DNA of 64,000 bases from Variovorax sp. J22G73 (GTDB taxonomy: Bacteria; Pseudomonadota; Gammaproteobacteria; Burkholderiales; Burkholderiaceae_C): NCBI RefSeq assembly GCF_030317035.1, contig NZ_JASZYK010000009.1, forward strand, positions 124,001 to 188,000. The letters are read 5' to 3'. The translations under genes were made by a program, and so were the position numbers. The notes below the pieces were generated by a model, which saw nothing but the letters and a program-made list of their open reading frames with translations, was not told the DNA's origin and did no database searches. Below, piece by piece: positions 41,000 through 48,690 of the stretch (positions are counted from its first letter, which is position 1; each line of letters begins with the position of its first letter).

Positions 41000-42456
41000 C
41001 CCGGCGCACGCGGATCTTCATCGGCATCCTGCTGATCTACACGGCGGGCATCGCCTTCCTGCTGTACCGCGTCGTCTCGGACATCGATCCGCGCTACCGC
41101 GAGTCGGCGGAGGAATCGCTGGTCGAGACCTCGCAGCTGGTGGCCAGCCTGGTCGAGCAGGACGTGATCGCCGGCGCCATCAACACCGCGCGGCTGGAGC
41201 CGCTGTTCCGCACGGTGTACGCGCGCGAGTTTTCCGCGCAGATCTACAACCTGCACAAGAGCCGCGTGGAGCTGCGCGTGTACGTCACCGACCGCGGCGG
41301 CCGCGTGATGTTCGACTCGCTCGGCAGGCACCTGGGCGCCGACTATTCGCAGTGGAGCGACGTGAGCCGCACGCTCGCCGGCCTGTACGGCGCGCGCACT
41401 TCGCGCGACGTCGACGGCGACCCGCGCACCTCGGTGATGTACGTGGGCGCGCCCATTCGCTGGAACAACGAGATCGTCGGCATGGTCAGCGTGGGCAAGC
41501 CGGTGCAGAGCTTCGGCCAGTTCGTGGAAGACGCGCGCGCCCGCACCATCTGGGTCGGCGTGGGTTCGGGCCTGGCGCTGCTGCTGCTCGCGCTCATCGT
41601 CTCGGTGTGGCTGGTGCGGCCCTTCGGGCTGATCCGCGACTACTGGACCTGGGTGCGCGCGCAGCACCGCGTGGGCACCCTGAGCATCGGGCGCATGGCG
41701 CGGCGCGCGGTCGACGGCGTGCGCGCAGGCTTCGGCGAGATGCGCGACGCGCTCACCGGGCGCAACTACGTGGCCGACTACGTGCAGACCTTCACGCACG
41801 AGGTGAAGAGCCCGCTGTCCGCCATCCGCGGCGCGGCCGAACTGCTGCAGGAACCGTCGATGCCGCACGCCGAGCGCGAGCGCTTCCTGACGAACATCGA
41901 GCGCGAGACGCAGCGCATCCAGGAAATCGTCGACCGCATGATGGAGCTCACCGCGCTGGAAACGCGGCGCCGCCTCGACCGCACCGAGCCGGTGGCGCTG
42001 GGCGCGCTGATCGAAGACATCGCGCTCAGCGCGCAGCCCGCGGCGGCGAAGCGCAACATCCGCCTGCTGGTCAACGTCCGCGGCGAGGCGCGCACCGAGG
42101 GCGACCCCTTCCTGCTGCGCAGGGCCATCAGCAACCTGCTGGACAACGCCATCGATTTTTCACCGCGCGACAGCGAGGTGCTGCTCACGCTGGAGACCAC
42201 GTCGAAGCTCGCGCGCGTGAGCGTGCGCGACCACGGCCCGGGCATTCCGGAGTACGCGCAGGAAAAGGTCTTCCAGAAGTTCTATTCGCTCGCGCGGCCG
42301 CACACCCAGAAGAAGAGCACGGGGCTCGGGCTGGCGTTCGTGAAGGAGATCGCGGCATTGCACCGCGGTCGCATCGAACTGGGCAACGCGTCGCGCGGCG
42401 GTGCGGTGGCGACGCTGACCTTGCCGCTGCTGCCCTCCGCCCACCGCGGGCACTGA
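40996..42456 (+). CDS. creC: CreC-type sensor histidine kinase
   Basis: 486 aa from GTG 40996 (GTGA overlap with creB). A first membrane helix (residues ~7-25), a ~160-residue periplasmic domain with LHKSRVELRVYVTDRGGRVMFDSLG (CreC/PAS-like) and a second helix (~187-207), followed by H-box FTHEVKSPLSAIRG (His268), N-box NLLDNAIDFSP, DHGPGIP and GLGLAFVKEIA. CreBC responds to cell-wall or carbon stress in enteric and aeromonad relatives; here the linked genes point to the cell wall. Confidence 0.9.
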   Translation: MTRRTRIFIGILLIYTAGIAFLLYRVVSDIDPRYRESAEESLVETSQLVASLVEQDVIAGAINTARLEPLFRTVYAREFSAQIYNLHKSRVELRVYVTDRGGRVMFDSLGRHLGADYSQWSDVSRTLAGLYGARTSRDVDGDPRTSVMYVGAPIRWNNEIVGMVSVGKPVQSFGQFVEDARARTIWVGVGSGLALLLLALIVSVWLVRPFGLIRDYWTWVRAQHRVGTLSIGRMARRAVDGVRAGFGEMRDALTGRNYVADYVQTFTHEVKSPLSAIRGAAELLQEPSMPHAERERFLTNIERETQRIQEIVDRMMELTALETRRRLDRTEPVALGALIEDIALSAQPAAAKRNIRLLVNVRGEARTEGDPFLLRRAISNLLDNAIDFSPRDSEVLLTLETTSKLARVSVRDHGPGIPEYAQEKVFQKFYSLARPHTQKKSTGLGLAFVKEIAALHRGRIELGNASRGGAVATLTLPLLPSAHRGH

Positions 42457-42489
42457 AAGCGCTGAGGGCGCTGCAGGCTTGCTGGCCGG

Positions 42490-43095
42490 TTAGCTACCCG
42501 TCAGCGTCCGGTACGCATTGCGCGTTTCCGGGCTCACCGCGGCCAGCAGCTGGTCGTACGACGTCTGGTGGCGCGCCAGCATGCGCGCCGACGCCACGGT
42601 CTTCGACTTGCAATACCAGTGGCAGGTGTGCTGCAGCAGGAACAGCTCGGCCGACATCGTGAAGGCCTTCGACTTGGGCGTGCGCCCCGCGTCGTTGCGC
42701 ATCACGCCGGCCACGCCGCGCGCGTGGATGAGCAATGCCTGGCGCACATCGAAGGTGGCGGCCGGCAGGAGCTGGGTGGCCAGCGGCAGCGCCACCGGCA
42801 GCTTGCTCACGCGTGACACGGGTTCGGGCACGCGCGACATCTCGGCGGCGAAGCTCTCGAGCTGGCCGGCGATTTTTTCTTCGGTGGCGTCCAGCAGGTG
42901 CCAGATCTGCTGGCGGCGCTCGGCGTCGTCTTCGCCCAGGCAGCGCAGGTAGCCGGAAGTCAGGCTCTCCATGAGCCGTTCGATCTGGTAGCGCCCGAGG
43001 TGGCTGCCCAGCACGGCGATGCGCTGGCGCTGCTCCCGGGATTTGAGAATGTAGAAGCCAGCGGCAATCAATGCCACCAGGGTAAGAATTTCCAT
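42490..43095 (-). CDS. conserved protein of unknown function with N-terminal membrane anchor
   Basis: 201 aa. It opens with a single hydrophobic segment (MEILTLVALIAAGFYILKS) and a charged linker, then a mostly helical soluble domain with GRYQIERLMESLTSGYLRCLGEDDAERRQQIWHLLDATEEKI and the Cys/His/Trp-rich QHTCHWYCKSKTVASARMLARHQ near the C-terminus. I do not recognise the family. It lies downstream of the PBP1A gene on the same strand after 112 bp, so it may be the last gene of the creD-nagZ-mrcA operon. Confidence 0.7.
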   Translation of the reverse strand: MEILTLVALIAAGFYILKSREQRQRIAVLGSHLGRYQIERLMESLTSGYLRCLGEDDAERRQQIWHLLDATEEKIAGQLESFAAEMSRVPEPVSRVSKLPVALPLATQLLPAATFDVRQALLIHARGVAGVMRNDAGRTPKSKAFTMSAELFLLQHTCHWYCKSKTVASARMLARHQTSYDQLLAAVSPETRNAYRTLTGS

Positions 43096-43207
43096 GGAGT
43101 CGTGGGGAAGAAAAAGAGAAGGCGGGACGCAGCACCGAGTGTAGGCACCGCGACCCGCCCTGTCGGCACGCTCTGTGGGTACGCCGTTCTTTTTGCGGCG
43201 TCCGCGG

Positions 43208-45625
43208 CTACCGGAAGAAGTCCAGGATCTTGTTGCGCTCCTCGGGCTGCGGCGGCGCCCCCAGCGGCGCGCCGGTGATCTCTTCCACCGGCGGCGGCGC
43301 CGCCTCGGTGTCCAGCCCCAGGCTGGCCACGTTGTGGCCCGGCGTGAAGTCGTCGAAGTACAGCTCGCCGTCGACGTTCACGATGCCCGGCGGCTCGGCC
43401 GGCAGCGTCACGGGCACGCCCTGCAGCGCGGTCTGCATGTAGCCGACCCAGATCGGCAGGCTCAGGCTGCCACCCGTTTCGCCGCGCACGCCGAGTTGGC
43501 GCGGCGTGTCGTAGCCGATCCACGCGATGCCGACCATGGTCGGCTGGAAGCCCGCGAACCAGGTGTCGAACGAGTCGTTGGTGGTGCCGGTCTTGCCGTA
43601 GAGGTCGTCGCGCTTCAGTGCCTGGTGCGCCTTGAAGCCGGTGCCGTTCTTCACCACGCTCTGCAGCAGCGACTCCATGACGAAGGCGTTGCGCTGCGGA
43701 ATCGCGCGGCGCGTTTCGTCGAGCACCGGCGCCTCGGTTTCCATGATGACCTTGTCGCGCAGGTCGGTCACGCGCGTCACCAGGTACGGGTTCACGCGGT
43801 AGCCGCCGTTGGCGAACACCGAATAGCCCACGGCCATCTGCATCGGCGTGACCGAGCCGGCGCCCAGGCCCATCGGGAGGTTGGCGGGTTGCTTGTCCTT
43901 GTCGAAGCCGAACCGGGTGACCCAGTCTTGCGCGTAGGGCGCGCCGATGGACTGCAGCACGCGCAGCGTGACCAGGTTCTTCGACTTCATGAGCGCGGTG
44001 CGCAGCGGCATCGGGCCTTCGTAGGTGCCTTCGAAGTTCTTCGGCTCCCAGGGCTGGCCGCCGTTCTCGGCGGCGTCGAAGTGCAGCGGCGCGTCGTTCA
44101 CCACGGTGGAGGGCGAGAAGCCTTTTTCCAGTGCGGCCGAATAGATGAAGGGCTTGAAGCTGGAGCCCGGCTGGCGCCAGGCCTGCGTGACGTGGTTGAA
44201 CTTGTTCTTGCCGAAATCGAAGCCGCCCACCAGCGCCTTGATGGCGCCGCTGCGCGGGTCCATGCCGATGAAGGCGCCTTCCACTTCGGGCAGCTGCGTG
44301 ATCTCCCAGGTGTTCTTCGGCGTGCGTGCCACGCGAATGACCGCGCCGCGTCGGATCTTGATGTTGGGCGGCGCCTTCGCGGCCAGGCCCGACTGCGCGG
44401 GCTTCAGGCCGTCGCCGGTGATCTGCACGGTTTCGCCGTTGGCGCGCACCGCGCTGATTTCCTTCGCGTTCGCATCGAGCACCACGGCCGCGACCACGTC
44501 GCCGTTGTCGGGGTGTTCGGCCAGCGCGTCGTCCACGGCTTCGTCGACTTCCTTCTGCTCGCTCGGCAGGTCGACGAACTTCTCGGGGCCGCGGTAGGGC
44601 TGGCGGCGCTCGTAGTCCATGATGCCCTTGCGCAGCGACTTGTACGCCGCGGCCTGGTCCGCCGCCACCAGCGAGGTGTAGACCTTCAGGCCGCTGGTGT
44701 AGATGCTGTCGCCGTACTGCGCGTACATCATCTGGCGCACCGTCTCGGCCACGTACTCGGCATGCAGGCGGCTCGGGTCGGCCGAATCGCGCAGGTGCAG
44801 TTCTTCCTTCTTGGCCTCGGCCGCCTGCTGCGCGGTGATGAAGCCGGTTTCCTGCATGCGGTCGATCACGTACAGCTGGCGCGCGCGTGCGCGGCGCGGG
44901 TTGGCCACCGGGTTGTTGGCGCCCGGCGCCTTCGGCAGGCCGGCCAGCATGGCGGCCTCGGCGATGGTCACGTTCTGCAGCGGCTTGCCGAAGTAGGTTT
45001 CCGAGGCGGCGGCGAAACCGTAGGCGCGGTTGCCCAGGTAGATCTGGTTCAGGTAGATCTCCAGGATCTGGTCCTTGGTGAGCTGCTGCTCGAGCCGCAG
45101 CGCCAGCAGGATCTCGTACGACTTGCGGCTCAGCGTGCGCTCCGAGCTCAGGTACACGTTGCGCGCCACCTGCATGGTGATGGTCGAGGCGCCCTGCTTG
45201 CGCCCGCCCTTCAGGCTGGCCACGGCGGCACGCAGGAAGCCCTTGTAGTCGACGCCGCCGTGGTCGTAGAAGCGCGCGTCTTCCACGGCCAGCACCGCGT
45301 CCTTCATCACCTTGGGAATGTTCGCGAAGGGCGTGAGGTTGCGGCGCTCTTCGCCGAACTCGCCGATCATCTGCCCCTCGCTCGAGTACACGCGCAGCGG
45401 CAACTTGGGGCGGTAGTCGGCCAGCTCCGATACATCGGGCAGCTTCGGGTAGATGGCCACCACGGCCACGATGGCCGCGACGATGGCCACCAGCGCGCCG
45501 GAGCCCACCACGATGGCGCCCCACCCCGCGATGCGTTTCCAGCGGCGGTTCGGATCGACCGGGCCGTCGCCGTCGATGCCTTCGTCGGAACCGTCGGGAG
45601 GGTTGGAGCTTGAACGTTTGAACAT
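43208..45625 (-). CDS. mrcA: penicillin-binding protein 1A (bifunctional peptidoglycan synthase)
   Basis: 805 aa. Membrane anchor at residues ~33-58. Glycosyltransferase GT51 domain with AVLAVEDARFYDHGGVDYKG (catalytic Glu), GASTITMQVARN and KDQILEIYLNQIYLGNRAYG. Transpeptidase domain with SXXK motif SSFK (QPGSSFKPFIYSAALEKG), SKN (ALMKSKNLVTLR) and KTGTT (YGKTGTTNDS). The inserted OB-like region between the domains (residues ~400-480) includes VVAAVVLDANAKEISAVRANG. It makes peptidoglycan strands and cross-links. It follows the NagZ-like gene by 12 bp. Confidence 0.96.
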   Translation of the reverse strand: MFKRSSSNPPDGSDEGIDGDGPVDPNRRWKRIAGWGAIVVGSGALVAIVAAIVAVVAIYPKLPDVSELADYRPKLPLRVYSSEGQMIGEFGEERRNLTPFANIPKVMKDAVLAVEDARFYDHGGVDYKGFLRAAVASLKGGRKQGASTITMQVARNVYLSSERTLSRKSYEILLALRLEQQLTKDQILEIYLNQIYLGNRAYGFAAASETYFGKPLQNVTIAEAAMLAGLPKAPGANNPVANPRRARARQLYVIDRMQETGFITAQQAAEAKKEELHLRDSADPSRLHAEYVAETVRQMMYAQYGDSIYTSGLKVYTSLVAADQAAAYKSLRKGIMDYERRQPYRGPEKFVDLPSEQKEVDEAVDDALAEHPDNGDVVAAVVLDANAKEISAVRANGETVQITGDGLKPAQSGLAAKAPPNIKIRRGAVIRVARTPKNTWEITQLPEVEGAFIGMDPRSGAIKALVGGFDFGKNKFNHVTQAWRQPGSSFKPFIYSAALEKGFSPSTVVNDAPLHFDAAENGGQPWEPKNFEGTYEGPMPLRTALMKSKNLVTLRVLQSIGAPYAQDWVTRFGFDKDKQPANLPMGLGAGSVTPMQMAVGYSVFANGGYRVNPYLVTRVTDLRDKVIMETEAPVLDETRRAIPQRNAFVMESLLQSVVKNGTGFKAHQALKRDDLYGKTGTTNDSFDTWFAGFQPTMVGIAWIGYDTPRQLGVRGETGGSLSLPIWVGYMQTALQGVPVTLPAEPPGIVNVDGELYFDDFTPGHNVASLGLDTEAAPPPVEEITGAPLGAPPQPEERNKILDFFR

Positions 45626-45637
45626 AGGAAGAGCTAG

Positions 45638-46954
45638 CTAGCGAAAGGATTGGAGCCGCTGCGCGCCGCGGCGTTCCGGCATCGGGAGATCGAGCGCACC
45701 GCGCCGCGTGGCGAGCCGGGCGGTCAGGCCGGCGGCCTGGTGCGCGCAGTGCATGGCATCGAAGTACTTGTCGTGGTCGAAGGCGATCAGCAGGAGGTCC
45801 ACGCCCGCGTCGAGCGCTCGGACAGTGGCTTCGCACAGACCACGGTTGTAGGCCGCGCCCATCGTGAGGTCGTCGGTGACGAGCAGGCCCTGGTAGCCCC
45901 ACTCGCCCCGAATCACCCGCTGCACGATTCTGCGCGAGAAAGAGACCGGGTATTCGGCGTCGAGTTCCGCAAGGATGACATGGCCCAGCATGATCGCTGC
46001 GTCAGATTGTTTCGACACTTCTTGAAATGGTTTCCAGTCTTTCGCGGCCAGCTGGGCGACCGGCGTTCGCAGTTCGGCGGCGAAATGGTGTGTGTCCGCA
46101 GTGACGCCCGCCAGCCCCGGAAAGTGCTTCAGCGTGCCGCGAACGCCAGCGGCTTCAAGGCCTTGCGCGTAAGCGAGCGCCACCTGCGTGGTGAGCGCGG
46201 GGTCGGCGGAGATGGCGCGTTCCTCGATGCGCGTGTGCAGGTCCCAGCGGCCCGGCGCGCGGCCCGGCCGCAGGTCGACCACCGGGCTGAAGTTGAGCGT
46301 GACGCCCAGGTCGGCCAGCGCCTTGCCTTGCTGTTCGCCGTACGCCCGGGCGCGTTCGGCGAGCTGGTCTTCGGGCACCTCCGCGTCGAGCAGGCTCGAC
46401 AGCGCGGGCTGGCGCTCGACCAGTGGAGACAGCCGCGACACGCCGCCGCCCTCCTGGTCGGTCGCCACGATGAGCGGCGGCAGGCCGGCCTGCCGCCGCA
46501 CGGCCTGCAACCCCTGGATTTCTTCGCGCAGGGCGTCGGCCGTGCGGCCCTTCACATTGCGCCCCGTCACGAAGATGCCGCCGATGAGGCCGCGGCGCGC
46601 GAGCTCGCGCACGTCGTTCGCATCGTCGTAGCCGACGATGAAGTGCGCGCCCAGCGCTTGCGCCGCAGGGCCCGACATCGCGCGCACTTCGGCGCGGTGC
46701 TGGCGCGAGGCGGCCTCGTTGCACAGCGCCATGAGCAAGGCCGCGCAGGCCAGGCCCAGCGCCAACGGGCGCAGCATGCCGCGCGCGAAGCGCCACGCGA
46801 CGACGATGGCGGCGGCCAGTGCCGCGAGCAGCAGCGGCAGCTCCCAGCGGCGCATGAAGAGCAGGTGCGGGTCCTTCAGGTGCCAGGCCCAGAACCACAG
46901 CGTGGCCAGGGCCAGCCAGCCCGCGGCAGCGGCGATGGCCCGCAGCAGTTTCAT
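45638..46954 (-). CDS. membrane-anchored GH3 beta-N-acetylhexosaminidase (NagZ-like)
   Basis: 438 aa. Unlike classical cytoplasmic NagZ it begins with three hydrophobic helices (residues ~1-80, LLRAIAAAAGWLALATLWFWAW and LPLLLAALAAAIVVAW), so it is membrane-bound. The GH3 barrel then shows ATDQEGGGVSRL, FSPVVDLRPG, the catalytic-loop LKHFPGLAGVTADTHH (Asp/His dyad) and the nucleophile LLVTDDLTMGAA. NagZ releases GlcNAc from peptidoglycan fragments, an inducer path of beta-lactamases. It is coupled to creD by ATGA and precedes mrcA. Confidence 0.87.
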   Translation of the reverse strand: MKLLRAIAAAAGWLALATLWFWAWHLKDPHLLFMRRWELPLLLAALAAAIVVAWRFARGMLRPLALGLACAALLMALCNEAASRQHRAEVRAMSGPAAQALGAHFIVGYDDANDVRELARRGLIGGIFVTGRNVKGRTADALREEIQGLQAVRRQAGLPPLIVATDQEGGGVSRLSPLVERQPALSSLLDAEVPEDQLAERARAYGEQQGKALADLGVTLNFSPVVDLRPGRAPGRWDLHTRIEERAISADPALTTQVALAYAQGLEAAGVRGTLKHFPGLAGVTADTHHFAAELRTPVAQLAAKDWKPFQEVSKQSDAAIMLGHVILAELDAEYPVSFSRRIVQRVIRGEWGYQGLLVTDDLTMGAAYNRGLCEATVRALDAGVDLLLIAFDHDKYFDAMHCAHQAAGLTARLATRRGALDLPMPERRGAQRLQSFR

Positions 46955-48486
46955 GCGGGCTGCGCTTCGGCGGTGGTGTTGGTGGTGCCTGTGCTGGCTG
47001 TGCTGGCGGTGGCCGGCACCGCGTCGTTGCGCCGCGAGAGCGCATACCAGTCGACCTTGCGCGTCACCACCATCAGCACCGCCAGCATGCCGAAGATCAG
47101 CAGTGCGCCCAGCAGCAGTGCGTTGCTTTCCGAAGCCAGCAGCCCGTACAGCGCGCCATACAGCAGCGCCACGAACGCACCGAAGGACATGCCGCGACGC
47201 CAGCCGTCGAGCACCGCGCTGAAGTACACCGCCAGCAACGCGACGCTGGCCGTGGCCGCGCCCGCATAGGCCATCCAGAACGCGAACTTTTCCGACAGCG
47301 CCAGCAGCAGCAGGAAGAACAGCGCAATCGACAGCCCCACCAGCCCGTATTGCACCGGGTGCAGGCGCAGCTTGCGGAACAGCTCGAACATGAAGGCCGC
47401 CATCAGCACCAGGCCGATGAACAGCATGCCGTACTTGCCCGCGCGCGTGCTCATCGAGTAGACGTTGATGGGCTGCGCGAGCGACACGTCGAAGGTCTGC
47501 AGCGGGCCGAGGTTGCGGCGCGCCACGCGGTTGGCGCTGGCGCTGTCGCTGCTCATGGCAGCGCCCGCGGCCATCGCCACGTCGTTGCCCGAGCCGCTGC
47601 CGGAGCCCGAAAGACCGGCACGCACCTGTTCGCGCGCGGACGTCACCAGCGACGACACGCGCCAGTGCGCGTCGAAGCCCTGCGGTGTCACGCTGCGTTC
47701 GGCGGCAAGAAAGCGGCCGCCGAAGCTCGGGTGCGCCCAGGGCGAAATCAGGTGGGCGGTGGTTTCTTCCGCAATGGGCGCGATGGCCAGCGTGTCCTGC
47801 CCGACCAGGCCGATCTTCATGTCGAAGGGAATCGGCGTGCCGGCCTGCCAGGCCGCGAGCGCGGCGCCGGTCAGCGGCGCATGGATGCCGTCGGCAAACC
47901 AGGCGTCGTCGGCAATGCCCGGCACGCGCTGGCGAAAGCGCAGTGCCTCGCCGTTCATGGTGATCGCGGGCGAACCGTCGAGGCCGCGCAGGTCGCTCAC
48001 GTTGAAGGCGATGAACGGTGCCTTGAACTCGATCTTGGAATCGGCCTCGCTGTGCGACACGGCCTTCGGGTCGAAGGCCGTGAAGCCGCCGCTGAGCGTG
48101 GCGTTCAGCGTGTAGAACGGAATCTTGAAGATGCCGCGGTAGCGCTCCTGCGGCGCCATGCTGCCTTCGATGTGCAGCTTGTCGGGGAACACCACGTGGG
48201 CCATTTCCTTGGCGCGCGCCTCCTGGCCGATGACCTTGCCTTGCGCGTCGCGTTGCGTTTCCATCCAGCGCTCCACGTACGGCACCAGCATCAGCGGGCC
48301 GACCACGGTCTGGCGGCCCGCGTAGGTGGCGGCGAGTTCCTGGGCGGCTTCGCGCTGGCTCTCGCCGCGCTCGCGGTTGATGGCGTCGATTTCCGCCAGC
48401 GGAATGCACAGCAGCAACACCAGCACGAACAGGCCGGCCACCTTCACCAGCATCGAGCTCTGCAGGGCCCTGAACAGCTGAAGCAT
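46951..48486 (-). CDS. creD: inner-membrane protein CreD
   Basis: 511 aa from ATG 48486 (RBS AAGGAG). First helix at residues ~12-35 (VKVAGLFVLVLLLCIPLAEI), a large periplasmic region with RQTVVGPLMLVPYVERW and TLNATLSGGFTAFD, a Ser/Gly-rich insert (LSGSGSGSGNDVAM), and about six C-terminal helices ending in VTRKVDWYALSRR, the signature of CreD. CreD is the strongest target of CreBC and influences envelope integrity. Its divergent promoter region holds a perfect CreB tag. Confidence 0.92.
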   Translation of the reverse strand: MLQLFRALQSSMLVKVAGLFVLVLLLCIPLAEIDAINRERGESQREAAQELAATYAGRQTVVGPLMLVPYVERWMETQRDAQGKVIGQEARAKEMAHVVFPDKLHIEGSMAPQERYRGIFKIPFYTLNATLSGGFTAFDPKAVSHSEADSKIEFKAPFIAFNVSDLRGLDGSPAITMNGEALRFRQRVPGIADDAWFADGIHAPLTGAALAAWQAGTPIPFDMKIGLVGQDTLAIAPIAEETTAHLISPWAHPSFGGRFLAAERSVTPQGFDAHWRVSSLVTSAREQVRAGLSGSGSGSGNDVAMAAGAAMSSDSASANRVARRNLGPLQTFDVSLAQPINVYSMSTRAGKYGMLFIGLVLMAAFMFELFRKLRLHPVQYGLVGLSIALFFLLLLALSEKFAFWMAYAGAATASVALLAVYFSAVLDGWRRGMSFGAFVALLYGALYGLLASESNALLLGALLIFGMLAVLMVVTRKVDWYALSRRNDAVPATASTASTGTTNTTAEAQPA

Positions 48487-48543
48487 TTTTCTTCTCCTTG
48501 GTTGTCGTCGATGGCGCGATGCTCGCGGCGCCACCCGAAGGCC

Positions 48544-48584
48544 GTGTGAAGCGCCGGCGCCGGGCGGCTTCACACAGACTTCAC
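48544..48584. promoter_or_regulatory. CreB tag (TTCAC-N6-TTCAC) with an overlapping inverted repeat
   Basis: TTCACACAGACTTCAC at 48569-48584 matches the published Cre/Blr tag TTCAC-N6-TTCAC exactly, on the plus strand. A perfect inverted repeat GTGTGAAGC (48544-48552) / GCTTCACAC (48567-48575) overlaps it, creating on the minus strand another TTCAC followed after six bases by TTCGG. It sits 82 bp from the creD start and 106 bp from the VIT/VWA start, so it can control both directions. Confidence 0.75.
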
Positions 48585-48690
48585 ACAGCGGCGCGCGGGC
48601 GTTGCGCACTTCAAGAAGGCTTCCCACTGCCTTCTCGGGCGATGGCGAAAGTTGCGGCCGTGCAAGTTCGCACGGACAAGGACCCCCGCC

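Noticed and set aside
43183..43203. Terminator between the unknown gene and mrcA
   Set aside because: A short ACGCCG/CGGCGT hairpin is present but has no T run in the minus direction; it is not convincing.
43175..45613. Long plus-strand open frame opposite the PBP1A gene
   Set aside because: No motifs, antisense to a complete bifunctional PBP.
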